Shown here: piece by piece, positions 7,830 through 15,837 of the stretch
Position numbering within the stretch: the stretch's first letter is position 1
How the letters are laid out: each line of letters starts with the position of its first letter
Position numbers and translations under genes: made by a program
NCBI GenBank assembly: GCA_945861025.1
Contig: CAMASN010000025.1
Location: forward strand, 1-43,036
DNA length: 43,036 nt
Direction of reading: 5' to 3'
DNA from: Ferrithrix thermotolerans DSM 19514
GTDB taxonomy: Bacteria; Actinomycetota; Acidimicrobiia; Acidimicrobiales; Ilumatobacteraceae
The notes under the pieces: generated by a model
Told to the model about the DNA's origin: nothing
The model's input: only the letters and a program-made list of their open reading frames with translations
The model's database searches: none

Positions 7830-8369
7830 ATGGACCTGCCCACCGACTCCGAACACCCGGCCGCAGAGCCGCTTCCACGGCCGCCGCTGCCGCTGCCAGC
7901 CCCACCGGTCTTCCTGCCTCCGGCGCTGCCGCAAACCTACGATCTCGCTCCGGCCGGCTTCTACACCGCTCGACTGCAGCCACCACCTGATCCCGGACAG
8001 TTCACGCCAGCGTGGCGCACGCTGTTCATCGCCGGGTGGATCGGCGTTTTACTCGGCTTCGCGGCGGTGTGGCAAGCTTGTCGCGTTGCTGGCGTCGCAC
8101 CGTGGTGGCTCGGGCCCGAGACCAACCGACGCTCCTTCATCATTATCTCCATGCCGTTCATGGCCCCTTTCACGGCAGTGGTTGCCGGCATCGCACGGTT
8201 CCGTGTGGCCTGTTACATCGGTGTCGCCGCAGGACTCGTCACGCTGGCCGTTGCATATGCCGATCGCAACCGATTTCCGGGCGTCGCCGTTGTCGAAGCG
8301 TTCATTGGCTGCGCCGGCTTGCTCATCAGCATCGGCGCGTTTGCCGGCCGGATGCGGCGCCCTCGCTAA
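7830..8369 (+). CDS. Uncharacterised membrane protein with Pro-rich N-terminus
   Basis: The 179-residue protein is not recognised. The first 60 residues are Pro/Leu/Ala-rich and presumably cytoplasmic and disordered. About four hydrophobic helices follow, near residues 65-85, 100-120, 125-145 and 150-170, ending in a basic tail Arg-Met-Arg-Arg-Pro-Arg. ATG 7830 is preceded by a TACGCT box 9 bases upstream. GTG 7800 is an alternative start in the same frame. It is divergent from the glycosyltransferase. Confidence 0.6.
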   Translation: MDLPTDSEHPAAEPLPRPPLPLPAPPVFLPPALPQTYDLAPAGFYTARLQPPPDPGQFTPAWRTLFIAGWIGVLLGFAAVWQACRVAGVAPWWLGPETNRRSFIIISMPFMAPFTAVVAGIARFRVACYIGVAAGLVTLAVAYADRNRFPGVAVVEAFIGCAGLLISIGAFAGRMRRPR

Positions 8370-8456
8370 CGCTCACGACGCTCGATGCAGAGAATTGATC
8401 GCGCGATAGGTAATTTCCGAATCGAGCAGTTCGTTTCCACCGGGGAGTACTGATTT

Positions 8457-8678
8457 ATGCGAACGATTCGACACCCACTTTCAGGCGCCACCTACGACCT
8501 CACCGAGCAGGGCACCATCAGCGTCGACAAGAGCGGCGTCATCGGCGAGTTCACCTCGCATGGGGTGTGGCTCAGCGGCGCGCTCAAGCAAGCCGACCCG
8601 CACCTGTGCCTGTGGATCGCTGGCAAACAGTTACCGAATCGATACCAGCAAGCCGCCAAAGCACTCACCTCCGACTGA
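8457..8678 (+). CDS. Small uncharacterised protein upstream of a Rieske oxygenase
   Basis: The 73-residue soluble protein has no recognised family. It starts MRTIRHPLSGATYDL, is predicted mostly beta at the N-terminus, and contains a Trp-Leu-Ser-Gly/Trp-Ile-Ala-Gly pair. A good ribosome-binding site (GGGGAG at 8442-8447, 9 bases before ATG) supports real translation. The stop is 34 bp before the oxygenase ATG, so the two are likely co-transcribed. It could be an accessory factor for the oxygenase, but nothing in the sequence proves this. Confidence 0.65.
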   Translation: MRTIRHPLSGATYDLTEQGTISVDKSGVIGEFTSHGVWLSGALKQADPHLCLWIAGKQLPNRYQQAAKALTSD

Positions 8679-8712
8679 CCACGCCTCTAGATCGCCGCAA
8701 GGAGTTTCAGCA

Positions 8713-10089
8713 ATGACAACGCTCAGCGAACCACCATCACCAGGCGAGGCCCGATCACCCGGCATCTCGTATCAACAGCTGCTCGACACCGACTCGCGCC
8801 CCGAGAACGTGCCGGTGGTGCTGCGTTGGCAGAGCTACCACTTCACCGACGACACCGATATTCCGGTCAGCCGTTACACCAGTCGCGAGTTTCACGAACT
8901 CGAAAAAGAAAAGGTGTGGAATCGCGCATGGCAGATGGCGTGCCGCTCCGACGACATCGCCGAGGTGGGCGACACGCTGAATTACGACATCTGCGGACAA
9001 TCGATTCTGGTTGTGCGCGTCAGCGAGAGTGAGATCAAGGCGTACTTCAACGCATGCTTGCATCGGGGCCGTCAGTTGCGCGAGCACGACGGCAACGCCA
9101 CCGAACTGCGCTGCCCGTTTCATGGCTTTTGCTGGAACCTCAACGGTTCGCTCAAGCAGGTGCCGTGCGAGTGGGACTTTCCCCACATCGATCCAGATAC
9201 GTGGTCGTTGCCCGAGCTCAAGGTTGGCACGTGGGGCGGCTTTGTCTTCGTGAACATGGATCCCAACTGCGAGTCGCTCGAGGCGTTTCTCGGCAACCTT
9301 CCCAGCCACTTCGAAAAGTGGCCACTTGAGAATCGCTACAAGTCGGTGCACGTCGCGCGCATCTTTCCCGCCAACTGGAAGGTTGTGCAGGAGGCATTCA
9401 TGGAGGCGTTTCATGTGGTGGCCACTCATCCACAGTTGCTTGCCGGCATCGGCGACGCCAACAGCCAATACGACTTCGAGGGCAACTTCTCACGCGCCAT
9501 CACGCCCAACGGCACGCCCAGTCCGCACCTGTCGTACATACCCTCCGAACAGGAAATGTTCGATGCCGTCTCCGACCGCCGTCTCGACCAGCCGTCGTTT
9601 CTGGTGCTCACCGAGGGCATGACTTCCCGCTCGGTTACGGGCAACGGTGCACGCATCAACCTGCGCAAGATCATCGGCGACGAAGCCGACAAACTCAGCG
9701 ACGCCGAGCTTTCCGAGAGCATCTACTACACGCTCTTCCCCAACTTTCATCCGTGGGGCGCTTACAACCGCATCACCTATCGATTCCGCCCATACGGCGA
9801 CAACCATGAGATGTCGATCATGGAGTGCATGTTCCTCGAACCCTTCGACCCATCGAAGCCGAAGCCACCATCAGTACCCATTCACTGGCTCGGACCCGAC
9901 GACGATTGGACCGAAGCGCCCGAACTCGGCATGTTGGCGCGAGTGTTTAACCAAGACAGCTTCAACCTGCCCAGGGTGCAGGTGGGTCTGCGCTCGACGC
10001 GCAAGCCGGGCATCACATTGGCCAACTACCAAGAGACCAAGCTGCGCCACTTCCACAACCTGCTCAATGAATGGATCGCGCGACCCTGA
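8713..10089 (+). CDS. Rieske 2Fe-2S aromatic-ring-hydroxylating oxygenase, alpha subunit
   Basis: The 458-residue oxygenase has a Rieske domain with Cys115-Leu-His117 and Cys134-Pro-Phe-His137 binding the 2Fe-2S cluster. Its catalytic domain has the mononuclear-iron motif Glu231-x2-His234-x4-His239. Family members insert oxygen into aromatic or steroid substrates using electrons from a ferredoxin and reductase; no reductase or beta subunit lies here, so it may be a homo-oligomer. The start ATG 8713 has an AAGGAG ribosome site about 9 bases upstream. A monocluster ferredoxin gene is encoded directly downstream on the opposite strand (14-bp gap) and is a plausible partner. The substrate is unknown. 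Confidence 0.9.
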   Translation: MTTLSEPPSPGEARSPGISYQQLLDTDSRPENVPVVLRWQSYHFTDDTDIPVSRYTSREFHELEKEKVWNRAWQMACRSDDIAEVGDTLNYDICGQSILVVRVSESEIKAYFNACLHRGRQLREHDGNATELRCPFHGFCWNLNGSLKQVPCEWDFPHIDPDTWSLPELKVGTWGGFVFVNMDPNCESLEAFLGNLPSHFEKWPLENRYKSVHVARIFPANWKVVQEAFMEAFHVVATHPQLLAGIGDANSQYDFEGNFSRAITPNGTPSPHLSYIPSEQEMFDAVSDRRLDQPSFLVLTEGMTSRSVTGNGARINLRKIIGDEADKLSDAELSESIYYTLFPNFHPWGAYNRITYRFRPYGDNHEMSIMECMFLEPFDPSKPKPPSVPIHWLGPDDDWTEAPELGMLARVFNQDSFNLPRVQVGLRSTRKPGITLANYQETKLRHFHNLLNEWIARP

Positions 10090-10103
10090 TAGGTGCGACG
10101 GCG

Positions 10104-10367
10104 CTATGCCGCCGAGGCGGCGGCGTTGGCGGGAGAGATCTCGATGAAGATGCATTCGCCCGGACACGCCTCGGCAGCGTCGATCACGGCTCTATATTCA
10201 CGCTCGGGCACAAATGCCAAACTGCCTGATCCACCCGGATCGTTGAGCGGTGAACCGGCCTCGGCAACATAGGCGATGCCGTCTTCGAGTTGCACGAACA
10301 CATCGGGGCAATGATCGAGACACAGCCCATCGCCGGTGCACAAGTCTTGGTCGATCCACACCCGCAT
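10104..10367 (-). CDS. Single-cluster ferredoxin, P. furiosus type (Asp at second ligand position)
   Basis: The 87-residue ferredoxin has the pattern Cys10-x2-Asp13-x2-Cys16-x3-Cys20-Pro and a distal Cys68-Pro. The Asp in place of the second Cys is the arrangement known from Pyrococcus furiosus ferredoxin, where Asp ligates a labile iron and the cluster converts between 3Fe-4S and 4Fe-4S. The extra Cys72 could pair with Cys20. An Ala-rich tail ends the protein. ATG 10367 was chosen from homology; ATG 10376 is also possible. A TACTGT box lies at 10378-10383. It is convergent with the Rieske oxygenase and divergent from the oligopeptidase; electron donation to the oxygenase is inferred from position. 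Confidence 0.85.
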   Translation of the reverse strand: MRVWIDQDLCTGDGLCLDHCPDVFVQLEDGIAYVAEAGSPLNDPGGSGSLAFVPEREYRAVIDAAEACPGECIFIEISPANAAASAA

Positions 10368-10435
10368 AACGAACATCACAGTATCCAACGATTCCTTCAC
10401 GCGCTCGGTCGGGACAGCACTACCCTGCTCAGGCA

Positions 10436-12472
10436 ATGAACGCTCCCGTCGCGAAACAGATTCCATTCGAATGGCAACGCCCCACCGGAGCCGTCAGCGA
10501 TCCATGGGCCTGGTTACGCAACCGCGAAGATCCCGACACCATTGCCTACCTCGAAGCCGAGAATCGTTATGCCGACGAGTTCTTCGCAACCCACTCGACA
10601 TTCGTTGAGACTGTGTTCGAGGAGATCAAATCGCGCGTGCTCGAAACCGATCTCGAGGCACCGGTGCGCAAAGACACATGGTGGTACACAAGCCGCACCG
10701 AAGAAGGCAAGAGCTACCCGATTCATTGCCGCGGCGTATCGCGCGAAACAGCCACCGAGAACGTGCTGCTCGACGAAAACATCGAGGCCGATGGTCACGA
10801 GTATTTCTCGCTCGGCGCGTTTGCGGTGAGCCCCGACCATCACCTACTCGCATGGTCCAGCGACATCGATGGCGGCGAGCGCTACACCATGAAGTTTCGA
10901 GACCTGTCTACCGGCGCCGAGCTCGCTGACACGCTCACCGACACAGCGTGGGGCGGCTGTGCTTGGTCCGTTGGCGCAGGGGCCGACCCAGACGCGCTGT
11001 GGGTGCTCTATGTGAAACCCGACGAAGCGATGCGTCCATTTCAAGTGTGGCGCCATCGCATGGGCACCGACCAAGCGGCCGATGCGCTGGTGTTCGAAGA
11101 TCTCGACGAGCGGTTCTTCGTCTCGGTAGACCTCACCCGCAGCGATCAGTGGATCGTGATCGAGTCGTCGAGCAAGCTGTCGTCCGAAGTTGCTCTCATC
11201 GCTGCCAGCGACCCCACCGCGACCCCCGCTATCGTTCGCCCACGCGCCGATGACTTCGAGTACCACCTCGACCATTGGGGCGATCGTTTTGTCATCGTCA
11301 CCAACCTTGAGGCCGAAGACTTTCGAGTGATGACCGCTCCGGTGGACGCTCCGTCGCAGTGGACTGAATTCTTGGCGCACGAGCCCGGGCGCCGCATTGT
11401 GGGCGCCGAGCCATTCGCAACCCATCTCGTAGTTCACGAATGGCACGAGGCTCAGCAACGGCTGCGCGTGTTGTGGGCCGATGGTCGCGAACACGTGATT
11501 GATCTCGGCCTCGAACCGCACGAAGTAGAGCTCGAGTCGAACCCCGAATGGCACACGACCACCGTTCGGTTTTCGTATCAGTCGTTCACCACACCGGCAT
11601 CGGTCTTCGAGGAAGATCTCAACACCGGCGCCCGAACTCTGCTTAAGCAAAAGCTCGTGCCAGGCGTCGACCTCAGCCGCTACACCGCCACCCGCGAATG
11701 GGCGGTCGCGGCCGACGGCACACGAGTTCCGGTAGACATCATGCGACTCAGCGGCGCAGTAGCCAACAGTTCGGCGCCATGTGTTGTCTACGGATACGGC
11801 TCATACGAGATCAGCCTTCCGCCGTGGTTTTCGGTGGCTCGCCTGTCGCTCATCGATCGCGGCTGGACCTTCGCTGTCGTGCACCCGCGCGGCGGTGGCG
11901 AACTCGGTCGCCGTTGGTACCTCGACGGAAAGTTGCTGTCGAAGGTCAACACCTTTAGCGACACCATTGCGTGCTGCGAGCACCTTGTCGCAACCGGTTG
12001 GGCGGCTGTCGGCCGACTCGCCGTGCGCGGTGGAAGCGCCGGCGGTTTGCTCGTTGGCGCGTGCATCAACATGCGCCCCGATCTGTTTGTATCGGCAATC
12101 GCCGAAGTGCCGTTTGTCGATGTTGTCTCCACGATGAGCGACCCATCGCTACCGCTCACCGTGACCGAGTGGGAAGAGTGGGGCGACCCACGCGAAGAGC
12201 CCTCGGCGAGCTACATGCTGAGCTACTCGCCCTACGACAATCTGCGGCCGCACCACTACCCGGCCATCTATGTAACTGCGGGACTCAACGACCCTCGCGT
12301 GAGCTACCACGAGCCGGCCAAGTGGGTTGCGAAGCTGCGCGAAATTCGCGGCAACGATGTGCCACTCGTCTTCAAATGCGAGATGGGCGCCGGCCACGGA
12401 GGGCCAAGCGGGCGCTACGAAATGTGGCGCGATGAAGCTCGGGTCATCGCGTTTCTAGCTGCCACGGCATAA
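10436..12472 (+). CDS. S9A prolyl oligopeptidase family serine peptidase (oligopeptidase B-like)
   Basis: The 678-residue cytoplasmic peptidase has an N-terminal beta-propeller (about 60-400) and a C-terminal alpha/beta-hydrolase domain. The nucleophile is Ser 534 in RGGSAGGLL. The acid is the Asp in TAGLNDPRVSYHEP and the base the His in GAGHGGPSGRYE near the C-terminus. The arrangement and the FEW...DPWAWLR start match oligopeptidase B, which cleaves short peptides, usually after basic residues. A TACCCT box lies 9 bases before the ATG, with no ribosome site. It is full length compared with the usual 680-700 residues. Confidence 0.9.
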   Translation: MNAPVAKQIPFEWQRPTGAVSDPWAWLRNREDPDTIAYLEAENRYADEFFATHSTFVETVFEEIKSRVLETDLEAPVRKDTWWYTSRTEEGKSYPIHCRGVSRETATENVLLDENIEADGHEYFSLGAFAVSPDHHLLAWSSDIDGGERYTMKFRDLSTGAELADTLTDTAWGGCAWSVGAGADPDALWVLYVKPDEAMRPFQVWRHRMGTDQAADALVFEDLDERFFVSVDLTRSDQWIVIESSSKLSSEVALIAASDPTATPAIVRPRADDFEYHLDHWGDRFVIVTNLEAEDFRVMTAPVDAPSQWTEFLAHEPGRRIVGAEPFATHLVVHEWHEAQQRLRVLWADGREHVIDLGLEPHEVELESNPEWHTTTVRFSYQSFTTPASVFEEDLNTGARTLLKQKLVPGVDLSRYTATREWAVAADGTRVPVDIMRLSGAVANSSAPCVVYGYGSYEISLPPWFSVARLSLIDRGWTFAVVHPRGGGELGRRWYLDGKLLSKVNTFSDTIACCEHLVATGWAAVGRLAVRGGSAGGLLVGACINMRPDLFVSAIAEVPFVDVVSTMSDPSLPLTVTEWEEWGDPREEPSASYMLSYSPYDNLRPHHYPAIYVTAGLNDPRVSYHEPAKWVAKLREIRGNDVPLVFKCEMGAGHGGPSGRYEMWRDEARVIAFLAATA

Positions 12473-12479
12473 GCGGCGA

Positions 12480-12857
12480 TCAGCCGATCAGCACCACAAC
12501 GGCGAGGGCAATCAGCACACCGTTGCGCAGCAGGTGACGCCAGCCCAATGGGCGGGCGCTCCATGAGCCAAAACACGCGCACGGAGGTCGCTTGCCTTGA
12601 GCAAGGCGAATCAGAATGAGCGCTGTGAACAGTGTCAGCACTACAAGCGCAATAACCGCAACGATGGCAGGGGCTACGCGTGTGCACAGCAATGCGCCAA
12701 TGACGATTTCGAGCGGCGGCACGACTGCCACTGCGACCTGCGGCGCTCCGATTGCTTGAGCCTGCTGCGCCCACAACGGACCGGCTGCGATCTTGGCCGC
12801 GCCCGCAGCAAGGAACGCAATGCCAAGGACAAGGCCAGCGGCGAATGCGAGTGTCAC
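12480..12857 (-). CDS. MauE/DoxX-like four-helix membrane protein
   Basis: The 125-residue protein has four transmembrane helices (about 3-24, 42-60, 64-88, 108-124) and the Pro-Pro-Cys93-Ala-Cys95-Phe-Gly motif of the methylamine-utilisation MauE family. That family is thought to take part in periplasmic thiol redox or quinone-linked electron transfer. GTG 12857 was chosen because it overlaps the stop of the upstream MBL gene in a GTGA arrangement, indicating coupled translation. No methylamine dehydrogenase genes are nearby, so the MauE name describes the fold only. Confidence 0.75.
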   Translation of the reverse strand: MTLAFAAGLVLGIAFLAAGAAKIAAGPLWAQQAQAIGAPQVAVAVVPPLEIVIGALLCTRVAPAIVAVIALVVLTLFTALILIRLAQGKRPPCACFGSWSARPLGWRHLLRNGVLIALAVVVLIG

Positions 12858-13729
12858 GCGTAGACGGTTAAGCCCTCGGCGGCGGCAAATACCTCGACGC
12901 CGGAAACCTCGCTCAACCGGGCAATGTTGCTGAGAACCAAGTCGAGCGAGTCGTCGCAACGACCGGGATCGTGGTGGAACAACGCAAGCTTCTTGGCGCC
13001 TGCTTCGGCCGCGATCCACGCGGCGTACTCGGCAGTGCAGTGCCCCCACGTGTTCTTGAGGGCGAATTCGGAGGGGAGATACTGCGAATCATGAATCAGC
13101 AGATCGCAACCATCGATGAGCTCAAGAGCTGCCGGTGAAGCGCTCATTGACCCGTCGTAGGGCATCTGATGATCGCTCAAGTAGGCGATTGAGATTCCGT
13201 TCCACGTGACTCGGTAGCCGCACGTGGGGCCGATGTGCGGAACGAGCCGCGCCTTTACATGCACCTCTCCAGCTTCGCCGAGCGTGAAGTCGTTATCGGT
13301 CACATCGTGAAAGCGCAGAGTGCCGGGGAATTGATCGAGTTCAATCGGAAACAACGGCGGCTTGATGGCATCGAGCATGACATCGCTAAAGGTGCGACCA
13401 TCTTCTTGAGGCGGACCATAGATGTCGAACTGCGAGCCCGGATGCAGAATCGGTGTGAAGAACGGCAGGCCTTGGGTGTGATCCCAGTGCAAGTGCGACA
13501 GCAAACAATGCCCACGAAATGTGCCGTCGTTTGGCTGCTCAAGTCCGAAGTACCGCAGGCCTGTTCCAAGATCGAACACGATGGGGTCATTGTCGGGGAT
13601 CGCAAGAGACACACACGACGTGTTGCCGCCGTAGCGCGCCGTGGCTTCACTGTGGCACGGTGTCGAGCCTCGGACGCCTCGAAACGTGACGGCAATTTGC
13701 TTCTGATTCTTCACGTTGTCCCCACTCAT
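12854..13729 (-). CDS. Metallo-beta-lactamase fold hydrolase
   Basis: The 291-residue protein has the MBL metal site His79-x-His81-x-Asp83-His84 (SHLHWDH), further ligands in VPHIGPTCGY, YLSDH and LALFHHDP, and an N-terminal FRGVRGSTP motif with YGGNTSCV. This resembles the phosphodiesterase/PhnP-like branch of the superfamily, which hydrolyses cyclic or aryl phosphodiesters, rather than beta-lactamases. It is predicted to be cytoplasmic with no signal peptide. It is first in a two-gene unit with the MauE-like protein and divergent from the CxxC/UGSC pair. The substrate is unknown. Confidence 0.8.
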   Translation of the reverse strand: MSGDNVKNQKQIAVTFRGVRGSTPCHSEATARYGGNTSCVSLAIPDNDPIVFDLGTGLRYFGLEQPNDGTFRGHCLLSHLHWDHTQGLPFFTPILHPGSQFDIYGPPQEDGRTFSDVMLDAIKPPLFPIELDQFPGTLRFHDVTDNDFTLGEAGEVHVKARLVPHIGPTCGYRVTWNGISIAYLSDHQMPYDGSMSASPAALELIDGCDLLIHDSQYLPSEFALKNTWGHCTAEYAAWIAAEAGAKKLALFHHDPGRCDDSLDLVLSNIARLSEVSGVEVFAAAEGLTVYA

Positions 13730-13783
13730 CAGACCGCGGCGATCAATGTAGACACTCTAGAACCCCACAGAATCACCGGACGC

Positions 13784-13811
13784 TTGTGACGTCCGTCCCA
13801 GACGCTACGGT
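13784..13811 (+). promoter_or_regulatory. Promoter of the CxxC protein / UGSC selenoprotein unit
   Basis: TTGTGA at 13784-13789 and TACGGT at 13806-13811 are spaced by 16 bases. The -10 box ends 6 bases before ATG 13818, and no ribosome site is present, which suggests a leaderless transcript. Confidence 0.5.
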
Positions 13812-13817
13812 CGCATC

Positions 13818-15257
13818 ATGAGCCAGCGCCCAACCCTGCCGAACGGACTCGTTGCGATCGTCAAGCGCGACTGCGCCACATGCCTGATGGTCACGCCGGT
13901 GCTTGCTCGCATCGCGGCCGAAGTTGGACTCACCGTCTACACGCAAGACGACCCGACCTTTCCTGTCGACCCCGCTGCGATCCACGACGCCGACCTCTCG
14001 GTCAGTTGGCACCACGAGATCGAGACAGTGCCCACCTTGATCCGCGTCATCGACGGCCAAGAAGTAGATCGCACCGTGGGCTGGAGCCGCGCTGCATGGC
14101 AGGCGCTCACCGGAATCGATGATCTCGGCAGCGACCTCAGCGTGATGCGTCCCGGATGCGGTTCACTCTCGGTTGATCCCAACCTCGAAGACGAACTCCG
14201 CGCTCGTTTCAGCGGCAGCGTGTTGCGGGCGCGGCGGGTTGAGATTGCCGACGCCGAAGACGAGATCGAGGCATTGTTCAATCGCGGCTGGACCGACGGC
14301 TTGCCCGTAGTGCCGCCAACCGAAGCCCGCGTATTGCGGATGTTGGCCGGCACCAACCGCGCGCCTAGCGACATCGTGGCAATTGTGCCTCCCGATCTCA
14401 TCGAGGTCACGGTCGAGAAAGTTGCAATCAACGCCGTCATGGCAGGCTGTCTTCCCGAGTACTTCCCGTGGGTGCTCGCCGCGCTCGAGGCCGCATGCAC
14501 CAACGAGTTCAACATTCACGGCGTGCTGGCCACCACCATGCCCGTGGGTCCCGTTGTCATCTGCAACGGTCCAGGCACGCGCGACATCGGCATGAACTCA
14601 GGGATGAACGTGCTCGGCCAAGGCAACCGCGCCAACCTCACTATCGGCCGCGCCTTGCAACTCGTCATCCGCAACGTGGGTGGCGGTCGCCCCGGCGAGG
14701 TAGACCGCGCCACACACGGAAATCCTGGCAAGCTCAGCTTTTGTTTCGCAGAAGACGAACTCGGTTCGCCGTGGTCATCGCTGGCGGCCGCTCGCGGGAT
14801 TGCCGATGGCGCCGATGCCGTTACGGTCTTCGCTGGCGAAGGGCCGCGTTGCGTTGTCGATCAACTCGCCCGCGACCCTGACAGCTTGGCCAACACCTTC
14901 GCGAGCTGCCTGCGTACGTTGCATAACCCCAAGCTGGTCTTGGCGTTCGACGCGGTCATCATCATCGGCCCCGAGCATGCCCGCGTGTTCAGCGATGCCG
15001 GATGGGATCGCGAGCGCGTGCTCCAAGAGATCCACTCACGGCTACAGATCAGCGGCACCGACCTCGCACGAGGCGCTCACGGCATCGCCGAAGGCATTCC
15101 TGGCCATCTTGAGCATCTCACCCTGCCCAAGTTCAGACCCGACGGGTTGCTGCTGGTTCACGCGGGCGGCGGGGCCGGCATGTTCTCTGTCATCATCGGC
15201 GGTTGGGCCAATGGCGAGGTCGGCAGCCAACCCGTCACCCACGCCGTGCGATACTGA
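13818..15257 (+). CDS. Two-domain protein: thioredoxin-like CxxC domain plus uncharacterised UGSC-associated domain
   Basis: The 479-residue protein starts with a thioredoxin-like fold (about 1-100): Cys19-Ala-Thr-Cys22 follows the first strand and a Val-Pro-Thr cis-proline loop lies near residue 76. The remaining 340 residues form a domain I do not know functionally. Striking segments are RGWTDGLPVVPPTE (about 157-170), AVMAGCLPEYFPW, NGPGTRDIGMNSGMNVLGQGN and HAGGGAGMFSVIIGGW. I recall similar proteins as neighbours of UGSC proteins, without a known reaction. The stop lies 37 bp before the selenoprotein ATG, so they form a unit. A redox relay between the CxxC and the Sec/Cys centre of the partner is an inference. 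Confidence 0.75.
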   Translation: MSQRPTLPNGLVAIVKRDCATCLMVTPVLARIAAEVGLTVYTQDDPTFPVDPAAIHDADLSVSWHHEIETVPTLIRVIDGQEVDRTVGWSRAAWQALTGIDDLGSDLSVMRPGCGSLSVDPNLEDELRARFSGSVLRARRVEIADAEDEIEALFNRGWTDGLPVVPPTEARVLRMLAGTNRAPSDIVAIVPPDLIEVTVEKVAINAVMAGCLPEYFPWVLAALEAACTNEFNIHGVLATTMPVGPVVICNGPGTRDIGMNSGMNVLGQGNRANLTIGRALQLVIRNVGGGRPGEVDRATHGNPGKLSFCFAEDELGSPWSSLAAARGIADGADAVTVFAGEGPRCVVDQLARDPDSLANTFASCLRTLHNPKLVLAFDAVIIIGPEHARVFSDAGWDRERVLQEIHSRLQISGTDLARGAHGIAEGIPGHLEHLTLPKFRPDGLLLVHAGGGAGMFSVIIGGWANGEVGSQPVTHAVRY

Positions 15258-15294
15258 CCACAACGATTGCTGCAATGACTGAAGGAGCCTGCTC

Positions 15295-15825
15295 ATGAGC
15301 GCAGTTCTGCTCGACCCAACCAACGAACGACGCGTGGCAGAGATCACCCGCTTGACGCGCCCGGCATCGCTCGCTGGCCTCACGATTGGTCTGCTCGATA
15401 TTTCCAAAGCCCGCGGCGACGTGTTCTTGAATCGACTCGAAACGCGCCTCGTCGCAATCGGTGCCGAGGTCAAGCGGTTTCGAAAGCCCACGTTCACCAA
15501 ACCGGCTCCAGTAGACCTTCGCCACGAGATCGCCAGCCAGTGTCACGTGGTCATCGAAGCGCTCGCCGATTGAGGTAGTTGTACGTCGTGCAGTGTGCAC
15601 GACATCGTTGATCTCGAGCGCCGAGGTATACCCGGCGTGTTTGTCGCCTCTGGCGAATTTGTCACTGCTGCCGAATCGCAATCGAAATCATTGGGCTTCC
15701 CAACGGTGGCTCGCGTGTTCACTCCGCACCCCATCCAAGATCGCACCGATGACGAAATGTCGGCCTATGCCGACGCTGCATTCGATGAGATCGTGGCAGC
15801 CATTACAGCCACGCAGGCGCCGTAA
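15295..15825 (+). CDS. UGSC-type selenoprotein (Sec encoded by in-frame TGA at 15571-15573)
   Basis: One continuous frame runs from ATG 15295 to TAA 15825 except for TGA at codon 93. The protein reads Ala-Leu-Ala-Asp-[TGA]-Gly-Ser-Cys-Thr-Ser-Cys-Ser-Val-His-Asp, and the sequence on both sides is coherent, ending Pro-Tyr-free after 176 residues. This is the Sec-Gly-Ser-Cys signature of the UGSC family, whose members carry Sec or Cys there. Sec93, Cys96 and Cys99 form the probable redox centre. N-terminal (15295-15573) and C-terminal (15595-15825) pieces would otherwise look like two orphan genes. A clear ribosome site (AAGGAG, 15282-15287) precedes the ATG. A hairpin sits right after the TGA. 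The function is unknown; a redox role with the upstream CxxC protein is likely. The alternative, a nonsense mutation, is less probable. Confidence 0.85.
15571..15605 (+). promoter_or_regulatory. Sec TGA codon with bacterial SECIS-like hairpin
   Basis: TGA at 15571-15573 is followed after 11 bases by a perfect 7-bp stem (GTCGTGC 15585-15591 with GCACGAC 15597-15603), plus an A-T pair beyond one mismatch. The loop is AGTGT, with G at its second position. The 18 bases between TGA and the loop fall in the range described for bacterial SECIS elements (about 16-37), which also need a G in the first two loop positions. Folding and SelB binding were not tested. Confidence 0.65.
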
Positions 15826-15837
15826 CCCCACGCCCGC

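Noticed and set aside
15595-15825. Separate small gene starting at an internal start codon after the TGA
   Set aside because: It is in frame with 15295-15573, lacks a ribosome site, would start inside the conserved GSCTSCS-Val-His-Asp segment and makes no sense without the N-terminal half.
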